A stretch of 64,000 bases of DNA from Candidatus Avedoeria danica (GCA_016703025.1 JADJCV010000004.1:2483501-2547500); one strand, 5' to 3'; positions 35,101 to 42,260 are shown, numbered from the stretch's first letter. Notes: generated by a model from the letters alone, not told the origin. Made by a program: numbers and translations.

Positions 35101-35513
35101 TCGCCGGCGGACGGGAAGGCGACCGGGATCGTGTCGCCCGGGATCGCCGGCGGCTGCGGGCCGGCGCGGACGGCGAACGTCGTCGTCGTGGCGGCGTCGG
35201 CGGCCAGGGGCGGGAGGCGGTCGAGGTGGCGGGCGATGGTGGCGTCGTCGAGGGGCTCGCCGGCGAGAACGGGTGGACCGGCGTCGACGTTGCCGCCCAC
35301 GGCGGCGGGGTCGGCGTCGCCGAGGCGCAGGCGAACGCCGGGGGTGGGCTCGGGGGAGAGGAGCTTGCCGCCGCCGGGCGACGAGCCGCCCGCGCTCGAC
35401 GTCGGCGCCGGCTCGGTGGCGGGGGGCGTCGGGGTGCGGCGGCAGGCGGCGGGGGCCAGGAGGAGGAGGGTGAGGGCGGTGAGCGTCGCGGTGGCGAGGG
35501 CGAGCTTGGGCAT
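29145..35513 (-). CDS. alpha-2-macroglobulin family lipoprotein with thioester
   Basis: The 2,122-residue protein starts with a hydrophobic segment ending LLLLAPAAC, so Cys24 is a probable lipidation site. A Thr/Pro/Ser stretch precedes the MG domains. Cys1607-Thr-Glu-Gln1610 (AYPYDCTEQIASRLLANV) is the internal thioester motif that traps proteases, followed by helical toroid repeats (WSSSGDRTEVWGSIHAIHAL) and a C-terminal receptor-like domain. It matches the bacterial macroglobulins (YfhM/PA4489 type) that protect the cell from host or rival proteases. A GC-rich palindrome is inserted in frame at 31863-31927. GGAG eight bases from the ATG at 35513 fixes the start. It is followed downstream by the convergent TolB/M15-like gene. 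Confidence 0.9.
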   Translation of the reverse strand: MPKLALATATLTALTLLLLAPAACRRTPTPPATEPAPTSSAGGSSPGGGKLLSPEPTPGVRLRLGDADPAAVGGNVDAGPPVLAGEPLDDATIARHLDRLPPLAADAATTTTFAVRAGPQPPAIPGDTIPVAFPSAGDSAAPPPDAASSTAPLAVERVQPEGDVPIASQVAVTFNRPFVDLTGNRDLDAVASPVQLSPQPAGKWRWVGTQTVLFEPEGGHMPMATEYTAVIEAGTKASDGSSLLTGKTWTFTTPPPRVVSVSPYASDASSSPEERNSPIERRPVFVLVFDQAVDAALVVPKIALKAAGRTAGLRLATADEVEADEAARTASAQATAGRWVAVRPTDELPLGAAIDLLVAAGVPAVEGPLTSTTAMAYHFWVYDALAATRLWCDGQRGDGDPVKGGRGTTEGCEPFGGWQISFNNPLDQAALDPATVTVDPAVPGLVVQSWGDTISLRGVTKGRTTYTVRVPAGLKDTFGQSLAAEVVATFKTGTAAPALAGPGDRIVTLDPAGPKALVVAAMNQEEIGVQLYKVRPEQLVAFNAIFDSGAPNAARQVREALGVPIVDMKVEPKAEPDTIADVPIDLTKALDDGLGHVVAVVSPSASLVDKLRPGEDWRNRPIVRWVQVTELAVDAFRDGEKELVWVTRLADGKPVAGAAVRHNLVGDGTTGADGLARLTLVPGANAAAREGVPQPILATRGADSAFTMDGGYGWYQGEGPGAELRFFTFDDRGLYRPGETVHVKGYVRRVGLGLGGDVEGLGAGGPTSVNWVLTSMWGGNELGKGSWTVNAFGAFDGAIPLPADAPIGDAQLQLEARGGDVTGSAGLSFGIAEFRRPEFTVAVEAETAVHTVGDTSVVAAAADYYSGGHLPGAAVTWHATARRTSYSPPGWDGFTFGEWTPWWWGGGYGGGGDIAFARGGGGWPGTPTTDVNWTGRTDESGQHRLAVDVESVVPVAPASVDLEATVQDVNRQTVTGRTSLLVHPAADYVGLRGAGYVVEPKKPWTVDVIVTDIDGAAVAGRAAGVKALRVTTAQRAGKVVEETTEVGACDVVSAAEPVPCALTFDAGGTYRVVAEITDDRGRLNRTALTLWVSGADQYPDLSGRQQGVAEETVELIPDKAEYEGGERATILVNAPFVPAEALITVRRSGIVSSERRTLETASTTIEVPIGEGDVPNVTVAVDLVGAAERGDVADEALSPRPPPPSLGEGEDAGRGGGTLRPAYASGAIDLRVSTRMRTLNVDIVPAAAQVRPGAAVSVTVAVTDAAGAGVPDAEVTLVVVDEAVLALTQHEIGDPVAAFYGARDAGVIVQKGRGYVVLATAEQIEAASSRADEGLSGADAAQYNSIESADADMSAAAMKMAAPMAADGRGGGGPGGEPPVVERMNLDALAAFVPAARTGADGRVDVDVRLPDSVTRYRIWAVVTDGGQRFGKGEANVTAQLPLVVRPSAPRFLNFGDVFELPIVVQNPGNTDRTVDVVVRGANLDFTGPAGVRVDVPAGDRVEVRFPAKAVMAGTAVFQAAALAVDDVTVADAQRITLPVWTPTTTEAFATYGTIDGGAAGGASAQTVARPSGAIPSYGGLSVTASSTALGNLTDAVLYLNAYPYDCTEQIASRLLANVALIDVLDAFNAPGLPSRAEAEARIEADIAELVQRQRGDGGFGYWSSSGDRTEVWGSIHAIHALVRARAKDYAVDADAAKRALDFLRDIRSHFDARPFPWSEDAKRAAEAHALSVRAVAGQVDGARAVTLFAEAGEGAPVDVMGWLLGVIAADEATKGGEAQAEIVRRLMNRVNETAAGAQFTVGYDEEGANLILASDRRADAIVLDALMTAQPDSDLILKVARGLLDSRERGRWGNTQDNAFVLLALDRYFRTYEADEPDFTARVWLGDAFAGEARFQGRSADRQQIDVPLAQVPEEQTRLTVGKDGPGRLYYRLGLQYAPDPHVDCAGADCPALAPPPDSRGFTVERTYEAVDDPGDVRRTADGGWTVKAGARVRIRLTLVAPARRYQVALIDPLPAGFEAENPDLATSASPPPDTGDGDGVIPFDAPWRWWGWWWYDHSGFRDDRAEVFASWLEGGVYRYTYIARATTPGTFIAPPPKAEEMYHPEVFGRGAPERVRVVDK
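31863..31927. repeat. GC-rich palindrome inserted in frame in the macroglobulin gene
   Basis: CCCCCTCCCCCA (31886-31897) and TGGGGGAGGGGG (31902-31913) form a 12-bp perfect stem around GACT. Outside lies CCCTCCCCCCCG (31863-31874), facing CGGGGGGAGAGGG (31915-31927). The minus-strand reading adds SPRPPPPSLGEGEDAGRGGG, which breaks an otherwise ordinary MG domain. Confidence 0.85.
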
Positions 35514-35578
35514 CGTCGGGACTCCGATCGGGCAGGGGGTGGACGGGCTCAGGCAGGGGGCGGTCGGGCGCGGGTGAC

Positions 35579-35965
35579 TTACGTCCAGGCAAGGAGCGCG
35601 ATGGCGACGGCGGCCAGGAGAAGGGCGGCGATCAGGCGATAGAGCGTCAACGGCGGCTCGTTCGCGGCGCGCTCGATTTCCTTGCGGAGCGCGGCTCGCT
35701 GCACGGAGGCCGAGTGATCGCCGGGCAGCAGGAGCGGCCGTCCGACGACCGCCAGCGACGTCGGCTCACGGAACCACGCGTAGACGACCATCCCGCCGGA
35801 GACCGCGAGCAGGCGCAGGGCGAAGCTGTCGAAGGTGCGCGGCAGCCGCGCCAGCTGCCAGGCAGCCGCAACGGCCAGCCCGATCGCTGCCCAGCGGCCG
35901 ATCTGGAGCACGGCGAACGGCCATCCGCGGCGCTTCGATTCGTTTCCGGACGGATCAACGCTCAC
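35579..35965 (-). CDS. small membrane protein upstream of the macroglobulin gene
   Basis: The 128-residue protein has three likely helices: residues 23-40, 48-64 (LLAVSGGMVVYAWF) and 108-126 (LIAALLLAAVAIALLAW). The loop RKEIERAANEPPLTLYR is charged. The start is a GTG at 35965 with GGAAGG about ten bases upstream. It lies 65 bases before the macroglobulin start, so both are probably one transcription unit; a helper or unrelated role cannot be told. No family was recognised. Confidence 0.6.
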   Translation of the reverse strand: MSVDPSGNESKRRGWPFAVLQIGRWAAIGLAVAAAWQLARLPRTFDSFALRLLAVSGGMVVYAWFREPTSLAVVGRPLLLPGDHSASVQRAALRKEIERAANEPPLTLYRLIAALLLAAVAIALLAWT

Positions 35966-35987
35966 GGTCTGCTCACCTTCCGCAGCC

Positions 35988-36030
35988 TATAATCGAGCCC
36001 GTTCGGACAACGGACTATATACCCGAACGG
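35988..36030. promoter_or_regulatory. divergent promoter region with TATAAT and an 8-bp inverted repeat
   Basis: TATAAT at 35988-35993 serves the plus-strand HtrA-type gene. CCGTTCGG (35999-36006) and CCGAACGG (36023-36030) flank TATATA on the downstream side, well placed for an operator between -10 and start. A minus-strand TATAGT near 36020-36015 may serve the opposite gene. Confidence 0.5.
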
Positions 36031-36070
36031 CGGCCGGGATGTGACGTATAACGATCAAGGAAGGTCGAAC

Positions 36071-37531
36071 ATGAGTCGAGCAGAGAAGGCTTTGATGTAC
36101 GGCTGCGGCGCGCTGGCGTTGGCCATCGTCGGCTGCGCCGTGTTCGTGGGCGGGGCGATCGTGCTGCGCAATCCGGATCTGGCCGCCGGGCGGCTGGTGC
36201 GCGGCGGGACGACGGGTGAGGCCGCGGCGCTGCGCGACGACCTGGCGGCCGACGACGCAACGACGGAAGCGCGGGCGGAGGCACGGGCCGGCGTGCCGGA
36301 CAGGGCGCAGTCACGTTCGTCGGGCCAGGCCGCGGGCAACGACGTCGAATCGCCCGCGCGGAACGCCCGCCGGGGATCCCAGGCACTGTCGGCGGCGGAG
36401 TCGCGGCGCCTCGATGACGCGATCGCGACGAAGGAGGCGCCGCCGGTGCTCCGCGCGCTGCCGCTGCCGGCGGCGCAGTCGGGGCTGGGCGGCCGCAACG
36501 ACCTCCCGGCGCTGTTCGAGGCGGCGAACCCGGGCGTGGTGAGCATCCAGATCGGCATGGCGGCGCAGTTCCAGGCGGACCAGGCGGCCGGTGAGGGTTC
36601 GGGCTTCCTGATCGACGGGTCGCACGTGGTCACGAACTTCCACGTGGCCGGCCAGTCCGAGACGGTCGGCGTCGTGTTCTTCGACGGGACGACGCGGACG
36701 GGCCGGGTGGTGGGCGGCGATGCGTACAGCGACCTCGCGGTGATCGAGGTCGACGACGTGCCGGACAACGTCCGGAGCCTGCCGCTCCTGCGGGATTTCG
36801 ACACGCTGCGGGTCGGCGAGAGCGTCGTGGCGATCGGCAACCCGTTCGGATTGGCGAACACGATGACGGCGGGGATCATCAGCGCGTTGGGCCGGCTGAT
36901 CCCGGACACGTCCAGCGCATCGCGGTACGGGATCCCGCAGGCGATCCAGACGGACGCGCCGATCAACCCGGGCAACTCGGGCGGGCCGCTGCTGAACATG
37001 CGCGGCGAGGTGATCGGCGTGAACGCCCAGATCCGGCCCGCGTCCGAGACGGCGCCGGTGAACGCGGGCGTCGGCTTCGCGATCCCGGCGTCGATCGTGG
37101 CGCGCGTGGCGCCGGCGTTGATCGAGGACGGGCGCTATCGGTGGCCGTTCCTCGGCGTGCAGGGCCGCGGGGTGACGGACGATGTCGTGGCCGCGAACCG
37201 GTATCCGGAGGACACGAAGGGCGCCTACATCCTCCAGACGATCTGCGGCGGTCCGTCGGACGGGGCGCTGGAAGGCGACGTGCCGTGCAACGTGGACCTG
37301 TCGCTTCGCGCGGCGCAGGCGGACGGTGGGGGGGATCTCGTCATCGCGGTGGAGGGCGAACCGCTCTCGGACTTCGACGATCTCCTGACGTACGTGGCGA
37401 CGGAGGCATCGCCGGGTCAGACGCTCGAGCTGACGGTACTCCGGGGCGGCGAGCGCGTGAGCGTGCAGGTGACGCCGGGGGAGCGGCCGCAGGATGCGGG
37501 GATGCCGCGGCAGCAGCTGCAGCAGCCGTAG
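36071..37531 (+). CDS. HtrA/DegP-type trypsin-like serine protease with PDZ domain
   Basis: The 486-residue protein has an N-terminal membrane anchor (residues 10-35), a basic/acidic linker and an S1C protease domain with the catalytic triad His191 (TNFHVAG), Asp221 (YSDLAVIEV) and Ser303 (NPGNSGGPL). A C-terminal PDZ domain ends with GERVSVQVTPGERPQDAG. It is predicted to face outside the membrane and clear damaged proteins. AAGGAAGG six bases before the ATG at 36071 supports the start. It is divergent from the macroglobulin and membrane genes, separated by a region with an operator-like inverted repeat. Confidence 0.9.
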   Translation: MSRAEKALMYGCGALALAIVGCAVFVGGAIVLRNPDLAAGRLVRGGTTGEAAALRDDLAADDATTEARAEARAGVPDRAQSRSSGQAAGNDVESPARNARRGSQALSAAESRRLDDAIATKEAPPVLRALPLPAAQSGLGGRNDLPALFEAANPGVVSIQIGMAAQFQADQAAGEGSGFLIDGSHVVTNFHVAGQSETVGVVFFDGTTRTGRVVGGDAYSDLAVIEVDDVPDNVRSLPLLRDFDTLRVGESVVAIGNPFGLANTMTAGIISALGRLIPDTSSASRYGIPQAIQTDAPINPGNSGGPLLNMRGEVIGVNAQIRPASETAPVNAGVGFAIPASIVARVAPALIEDGRYRWPFLGVQGRGVTDDVVAANRYPEDTKGAYILQTICGGPSDGALEGDVPCNVDLSLRAAQADGGGDLVIAVEGEPLSDFDDLLTYVATEASPGQTLELTVLRGGERVSVQVTPGERPQDAGMPRQQLQQP

Positions 37532-37591
37532 GTAGGTGCTGGGCCGCCGTTTGGGGTACGGCTCGGCGCGGCCGCTGGGTTCGTGCATTTC

Positions 37592-37647
37592 GCAGGGGGG
37601 CGCCGGCCCCCCTGCACCCTCGGCCAGGGGGCGCAGCGCCCCCCTGG
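37592..37647. repeat. pair of GC-rich hairpins downstream of the protease
   Basis: GCAGGGGGG-CGCCGG-CCCCCCTGC (37592-37615) and CCAGGGGGCG-CAG-CGCCCCCCTGG (37624-37647) lie 60-115 bases after the stop codon. The two copies resemble the common GGGGGCGC-type repeats of high-GC genomes. There is no T-tract, so the pair may be a dispersed element or mRNA-end stabiliser rather than a terminator. Confidence 0.7.
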
Positions 37648-37730
37648 ACCCCCCGCATCGGAACGGATTGGGATCGTCGGAGGCGGTCAACAAGCCTTTT
37701 GCGGTTGGGAATGGCGCAGTCCAGGTCCGG

Positions 37731-38846
37731 TTAGGAGCGTGCCATGACGGGCGCCGCGGTGCCGTCGGCGAGGACGGTTCCACCTTGCGCCGCCCGCCGC
37801 AACCGGTCTTGCAGTGCGAGGCCGAGGTCGCGGGCGGGCCAGTCGCGGGCCAGGATCACGTCGACATCCTGCGCGTCGAGGGCGTGGAGCGCGGCGAATA
37901 GCCGGTGGGCGGCCAGCGACGGGTCGTCGAGCGGGGCGAGGCACACCGCGACGATTCGCTCGGCGTCCACAGGCACTTCGTCGCCCGCCGCGACGAGCAG
38001 GCCGACGCGCTTGCCGGCGGCGGCCAGCCGGACGGCGGCGGCGCGGATCGTCGCGACGATGTCGCCATCGTTGCCGGTCACGAGGACGAGGCGGGCACGC
38101 GGCGCGTAGTGGCGCAGCTGCGTGCCCGGGGACGGCGAGGCGGCGGCGGCAGCCGGGACGGTGCCCGGTGCGATGCCGTCCGGTGCGATGGCGTCGGGCG
38201 CGATGGCGTCGGGCGCGATAGCTCGGATCGCCTCGATCGGGATGCCGCCCGGGCGGAGCACGCGGATCGGGTCGGTCGTGCAGTCGACGACGGTCGACTC
38301 GACGCCGATCGTGCACGGACCGCCGTCGAGGACGAGGTCGACGCGGTCGCCTAGGCCGGCGATCACGTGGGCGGCGGTCGTCGGGCTCGTGCGGCCGAAC
38401 GGGTTCGCGCTCGGCGCGGCGATCGGCACGCCGGCAGCGGCCAGCAGGGCGCGCGCGACGGGGTGGGCCGGGGCGCGCAAGGCGACCATGGGCAGGCCCG
38501 CGGTGACGATCGGCGGGATGGCGGGGCCGCGGGGGACGACGACGGTGAGCGGGCCCGGCCAGAACGCATCGGTCAGGCGCGCCGCGATGGGCGGCCATGC
38601 GGCCGCCAGGGAGCGATCGCTGGCGCCCGCGGCGTCGAGGACGTGGACGATGAGCGGATCGTCGGCGGGACGGCCCTTGGCGATGAAGATCCGCCCGACG
38701 GCGTCGGCATCCAGCGCGTTCGCACCCAGGCCGTAGACGGTTTCGGTCGGAAACGCGACGAGGCCGCCGGCACGGAGGATCCGCGCGGCCACGGCGATGG
38801 CGGCGGGGTCGGGGTGGGCGGCGTCGACGACGATGCAGCGGGGCAT
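37731..38846 (-). CDS. threonylcarbamoyl-AMP synthase (Sua5 family)
   Basis: This enzyme makes threonylcarbamoyl-AMP from threonine, bicarbonate and ATP for t6A37 of tRNA. The 371-residue protein has a YrdC domain (residues 1-205) with GLVAFPTETVYGLGANALD, KGRPADDPLIVHV and a SANPFGRTSPTTA motif. A C-terminal Sua5 domain of about 140 residues contains GTQLRHYAPRARLVLVTG. The inter-domain linker holds four 15-bp repeats (38167-38226) encoding IAPDA units. The start at 38846 begins MPRCIVVDAAHPDP; the longer open frame upstream is not coding. Divergent to 38889-39509. Confidence 0.92.
   Translation of the reverse strand: MPRCIVVDAAHPDPAAIAVAARILRAGGLVAFPTETVYGLGANALDADAVGRIFIAKGRPADDPLIVHVLDAAGASDRSLAAAWPPIAARLTDAFWPGPLTVVVPRGPAIPPIVTAGLPMVALRAPAHPVARALLAAAGVPIAAPSANPFGRTSPTTAAHVIAGLGDRVDLVLDGGPCTIGVESTVVDCTTDPIRVLRPGGIPIEAIRAIAPDAIAPDAIAPDGIAPGTVPAAAAASPSPGTQLRHYAPRARLVLVTGNDGDIVATIRAAAVRLAAAGKRVGLLVAAGDEVPVDAERIVAVCLAPLDDPSLAAHRLFAALHALDAQDVDVILARDWPARDLGLALQDRLRRAAQGGTVLADGTAAPVMARS
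38167..38226 (-). repeat. 15-bp tandem repeat encoding IAPDA in the Sua5 linker
   Basis: Four units of the type GG(T/C)GCGATGGCGTCG begin at 38167, 38182, 38197 and 38212, coding on the minus strand for (IAPDA/G)n between the YrdC and Sua5 domains. They keep the frame and lengthen only the linker. Confidence 0.85.
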
Positions 38847-38853
38847 GCGCCCA

Positions 38854-38880
38854 TTGTACGGCGCGCCGCCACGATATAAT
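38854..38880 (+). promoter_or_regulatory. promoter placing the start codon at +1 (leaderless transcript)
   Basis: TTGTAC (38854-38859) and TATAAT (38875-38880), 15 bases apart, precede the ATG at 38889 by only eight bases. Transcription would begin at or next to the start codon. Confidence 0.5.
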
Positions 38881-38888
38881 CGGCGCCG

Positions 38889-39509
38889 ATGAACAGCATG
38901 CCGCTCACCGGACCCACCCCCGACCGCCCGCGCCGCTGGCCGTATGTGCTCGCGGGCGGCATCGGCCTCTTGGCGCTCGTCATCGCGCTGTCGTCCGGTG
39001 GCGACGAGGGACGGTACGGCGCCCGCGCCGGGGTGTACGCGCTGAACGCCGAGGATCTCGCGGCGGCGGGCCGCTGGGTGCCGAGCGCCGGTCCGGTCGA
39101 TTTTGGGCGCGTCTTTTCGGCGGCGAGGGCGCTGCCGGGCGTCGCCGCGCCGGATGACCGACACGTGGCGGCCTTTCGATCGGCGGACGGTTCAGCCGAG
39201 GTCTTCCAGGTGACCTTGCTGTACGACGAGGCGGCCGACGCGGAGTCGCTCGTGCGCAGCGGCGCCGTCGCATCGCTGTCGAGCGCGTTCGGGCTGGAGA
39301 GCGAGCCGTGGGCGCTGGACGGAGCGGACGACGTCAGGCGCTGGCGCGGGCCGGGCGTCGAGGCGCTGTCGTTTCGGATGACGGGCGCGGTCGTGTTCGT
39401 CGGCGCCCTCGGCACGGGCGCGCCGCCGATCGTCGAGCTGGCGGCGGCGACGGTGCGCGACCGCCTGGCCACTGCGCCGCCGGCGACGGTGACCGCCGAC
39501 ACCCCCTGA
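38889..39509 (+). CDS. single-helix membrane-anchored protein, unknown function
   Basis: The 206-residue protein has one membrane segment (residues 18-36, WPYVLAGGIGLLALVIALSS) after a Pro-rich N-terminus, then an external domain of about 160 residues with no recognised motifs (VYALNAEDLAAAGRWVPSAG, AFRSADGSAEVFQVTLLYDE). The last 40 residues form a hydrophobic/Ala-rich helix. The start at 38889 has a TATAAT box eight bases upstream, so the message would lack a leader and no ribosome site is needed. It is divergent from Sua5. The function is not predictable. Confidence 0.65.
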   Translation: MNSMPLTGPTPDRPRRWPYVLAGGIGLLALVIALSSGGDEGRYGARAGVYALNAEDLAAAGRWVPSAGPVDFGRVFSAARALPGVAAPDDRHVAAFRSADGSAEVFQVTLLYDEAADAESLVRSGAVASLSSAFGLESEPWALDGADDVRRWRGPGVEALSFRMTGAVVFVGALGTGAPPIVELAAATVRDRLATAPPATVTADTP

Positions 39510-39563
39510 ATCGGACGGTGCCGCGCCGGCAAACGGGCGTTCGCGCGCCCATCGCACCCGTTC

Positions 39564-39569
39564 TATACT
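39564..39569 (+). promoter_or_regulatory. TATACT box upstream of the EF-G paralogue
   Basis: TATACT at 39564-39569 lies 120 bases before the start codon in a 179-bp gap between the two plus-strand genes. No -35 match at the right distance was found. Confidence 0.35.
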
Positions 39570-39688
39570 TGCGCCCGTCGTTCAACCCCCGTCCGCGCCG
39601 CGTACCGTTTGCCCGGTCCGCGCGCGTCGCGATCGGCGCATGACGGACGGAACCCCCGACGTACCTGCCAGGAGGTCAGCGGTCCCGT

Positions 39689-41764
39689 ATGAAAGAGTAC
39701 AGCGCGGACAAGATTCGCAACATCGCCTTGGTGGGGCACAGCGGCGCGGGCAAGACGCAACTCACCGAGGCGTTTTTGTACCTGACGAAGGTCACGACCC
39801 GGATGGGCCGGCCCGAAGAGGGCAACACGGTGTCGGACTTCGACGCCGAGGAGCATCGCCGCGGGATCTCGATCTCGTCGAGCGTCATCCCGGTCGAGTA
39901 CGAGGGCCACAAGCTGAACTTCCTCGACACGCCCGGTTACGCCGACCTCGTCGGCAACGTGAAGAGCGCGCTCACGGCCGCCGAGACGGCGCTGCTCGTC
40001 GTCGATGCCGTCGCCGGCGTCGAGGTCGGCACGGAGTTGGCGTGGCAGATGGCGGACGAGCTCGGGCTGGCGAAGGCGGTCGTCCTGAACAAGATGGACC
40101 GCGACAACGCGAACTGGAAGGCCGTCCTCGGCCAGCTGCGGGAGAGCTTCCCCGACGCACGCTTCGTGCCGCTCCAGGTGCCGATCGGCCAGTCGGCGAC
40201 GTTCAACGGCGTCTACCGGCTGATCAGCAAGACGGCCAGCATGGGCGCCGAGGGCAAGGCCGGCGACGCGCCGCCCGATGTCCTCGCCGAGGCGGACGAC
40301 CTGCGCGAGCAGCTCGTCGAGGCGGCGGCCGAGGGGGACGATGCGCTGATCATGAAGTTCCTGGACGGCGAGACCCTGACGCCGGACGAGATCCGCCACG
40401 GACTGCAGGAGGGCGCCAAGGCGGGCAAGTACGTGCCGGTGTACTTCGCGGCGGCGGACAGCGGGATCGGCATCCATGCGTTGCTGCATCAGATCATCAC
40501 CGCCGCACCGTCGCCCGTCGACGCGCGCCCGGTGGCGGCCGAGCGCGCCGGCAAGCCGGTCGAGCTGACGGCCGACGGGTCCGGGCCGCTGGCGGTGCGG
40601 GTGTTCAAGACGATGGCCGACCCGTACGTCGGCAAGCTGCAGTACCTGCGCGTGGTCTCGGGCACGCTCACGGCGGATTCCAAGCTCTGGAACGCGAACC
40701 AGGGCGAGGAGGAGCGGATCGGCCCGCTGTACGTCGTGCGCGGCAAAGAGCAGATGACCGTCGGGCGGCTGGTGGCGGGCGATGTCGGGGCGGTGGCCAA
40801 GCTGCACCACACGCACACGTTCGATACGCTGACGGACAAGGACGGCGCGGTCACGCTGCCCGCCATTTCGCTGCCGCAGCCGTTGTACGCCGTGGCACTC
40901 CACCCCGAGTCGCAAGCCGACGGCGGCAAGATCGGCCCGTCGCTCCAGCGGCTGGTCGAGGAGGACCCCACCTATCGGACCGAGGTGAACGCGCACACGC
41001 ACGAGCTGACGCTCTCCGGGATGGGCGAGGCGCACATCGACGTCGCGGTGCGGCAGCTGAAGGACAAGTTCGGCGTCAAGGTGACGACGACCGTCCCCAA
41101 GGTGCCCTACATGGAGACGATCACGCGCACCGCCTCCGCGCAGTACCGCCACAAGAAGCAGACGGGCGGCGCCGGTCAGTTCGCCGAGGTCCACCTGCGC
41201 GTCGAGCCGGCCGAACAGGGCGCCGGCTTCAGTTACGCCAGTCAGATCGTCGGCGGGTCGATCTCGCACTCGTTCATCCCGTCCATCGAGAAGGGCATCC
41301 GCCAGGTGCTCCCGCTCGGCGTCATCGCCGCCTGCCCGGTCGTCGACGTCAAGGCGATCGTCTTCGATGGCAAGGAGCACCCGGTCGACTCGAAGGACAT
41401 CGCCTTCCAGATCGCCGGCCGCGAGGCCTTCAAAGCCGCCGTCCGCGACGCCGGCCCCGTCCTGTTGGAGCCCGTGTTCGACGTCTCGGTCGTCGTCCCG
41501 TCCGCCCAGATGGGCGACATCCTGTCCGACATGAACACGCGCCGCGGCATGGTCCAGGGAACCGAGCAGATCGGCAACAAGGCCGTCGTCAATGCCCAGG
41601 TGCCGCTCGCCGAGATCCAACGCTACGCGACGGACCTTCGGTCCATGACGCAGGGCCGCGGCTACTTCACCGCCGCGTTCGCCCACTACGCCCGGATGCC
41701 GCATGGCGCGGCCGAGCTTGTGATCGCCGAGCGCAGCAAGGATCTGGTGCACCACGACGATTGA
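39689..41764 (+). CDS. elongation factor G-like protein (EF-G2 type)
   Basis: The 691-residue translational GTPase has G1 GHSGAGKTQLTEA (instead of the common GHIDAGKTT), switch I with RGISISSS, G3 DTPGYADLVGNVKSA and G4 NKMD, then EF-G domains II-V, closing with HGAAELVIAERSKDLVHHDD. The altered G1 and switch I place it with the EF-G-like paralogues (FusA2/EF-G2) rather than the main translocase, which should be elsewhere. Its own role in translation is uncertain. AGGAGG lies 13 bases before the ATG, longer than usual. Confidence 0.85.
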   Translation: MKEYSADKIRNIALVGHSGAGKTQLTEAFLYLTKVTTRMGRPEEGNTVSDFDAEEHRRGISISSSVIPVEYEGHKLNFLDTPGYADLVGNVKSALTAAETALLVVDAVAGVEVGTELAWQMADELGLAKAVVLNKMDRDNANWKAVLGQLRESFPDARFVPLQVPIGQSATFNGVYRLISKTASMGAEGKAGDAPPDVLAEADDLREQLVEAAAEGDDALIMKFLDGETLTPDEIRHGLQEGAKAGKYVPVYFAAADSGIGIHALLHQIITAAPSPVDARPVAAERAGKPVELTADGSGPLAVRVFKTMADPYVGKLQYLRVVSGTLTADSKLWNANQGEEERIGPLYVVRGKEQMTVGRLVAGDVGAVAKLHHTHTFDTLTDKDGAVTLPAISLPQPLYAVALHPESQADGGKIGPSLQRLVEEDPTYRTEVNAHTHELTLSGMGEAHIDVAVRQLKDKFGVKVTTTVPKVPYMETITRTASAQYRHKKQTGGAGQFAEVHLRVEPAEQGAGFSYASQIVGGSISHSFIPSIEKGIRQVLPLGVIAACPVVDVKAIVFDGKEHPVDSKDIAFQIAGREAFKAAVRDAGPVLLEPVFDVSVVVPSAQMGDILSDMNTRRGMVQGTEQIGNKAVVNAQVPLAEIQRYATDLRSMTQGRGYFTAAFAHYARMPHGAAELVIAERSKDLVHHDD

Positions 41765-41786
41765 GGGGGAGCGGGCGGAGGGTCGC

Positions 41787-42188
41787 GTGCCGTCAGCCGT
41801 CGTTGCGGAGGTGTCGATCACCGTAGGTGTACCTGTCGTCGTCGAGGCGCCGGCACCGAGCACGCACTACGGGGCGGTGTTCGAGGACGACGGCGACACG
41901 GGGTACTTCTACGGGCTGGACTTCACCCTTGAGGACCAGCCGGTCGTGGACGCGCGCCACATCTACAACGTCGCGCAGGTCACCGACCGGGCGACGCCAT
42001 CGGTGGTCCAGATCGTGTGGTCGGCGGACGGCCTGAAGACGGCGCTCATCGTCAACCGCTTCCCGCACGCGGTCATCGACTTCGCCGCCCGGCGATCGTA
42101 CTGCCGGACCGAGTTCCCGCCGCCGAGCGAGGCGTGGTCGGCCAATGGGGTGGCATGGGACGACGCTGCGCTGGATCTGTTCCGCTGA
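41787..42188 (+). CDS. DUF2251-like hypothetical protein
   Basis: The 133-residue soluble protein has the stretch STHYGAVFEDDGDTGYFYGLD near residue 25, resembling DUF2251 proteins, and an IVWSADGLKTALIVNRFPHAVIDFAARRSYC stretch ending the conserved part. The GTG start at 41787 is preceded by GGAGGG four bases upstream; it begins 22 bases after the EF-G-like stop, so it is probably co-transcribed. The function is unknown. Confidence 0.6.
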   Translation: MPSAVVAEVSITVGVPVVVEAPAPSTHYGAVFEDDGDTGYFYGLDFTLEDQPVVDARHIYNVAQVTDRATPSVVQIVWSADGLKTALIVNRFPHAVIDFAARRSYCRTEFPPPSEAWSANGVAWDDAALDLFR

Positions 42189-42260
42189 TTCGATTCGCGC
42201 GCTCGTCCTGGTGAATCAGCGGCTCAGAGACAAGAGCTGCGGGTCAGTGTTCGACGGCTG

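Noticed and set aside
32565..35642. Long plus-strand open frame over the macroglobulin gene
   Set aside because: It is the composition shadow of the high-GC minus-strand gene, which has domains, a lipobox and a thioester. The plus frame shows no recognisable domain and no ribosome site.
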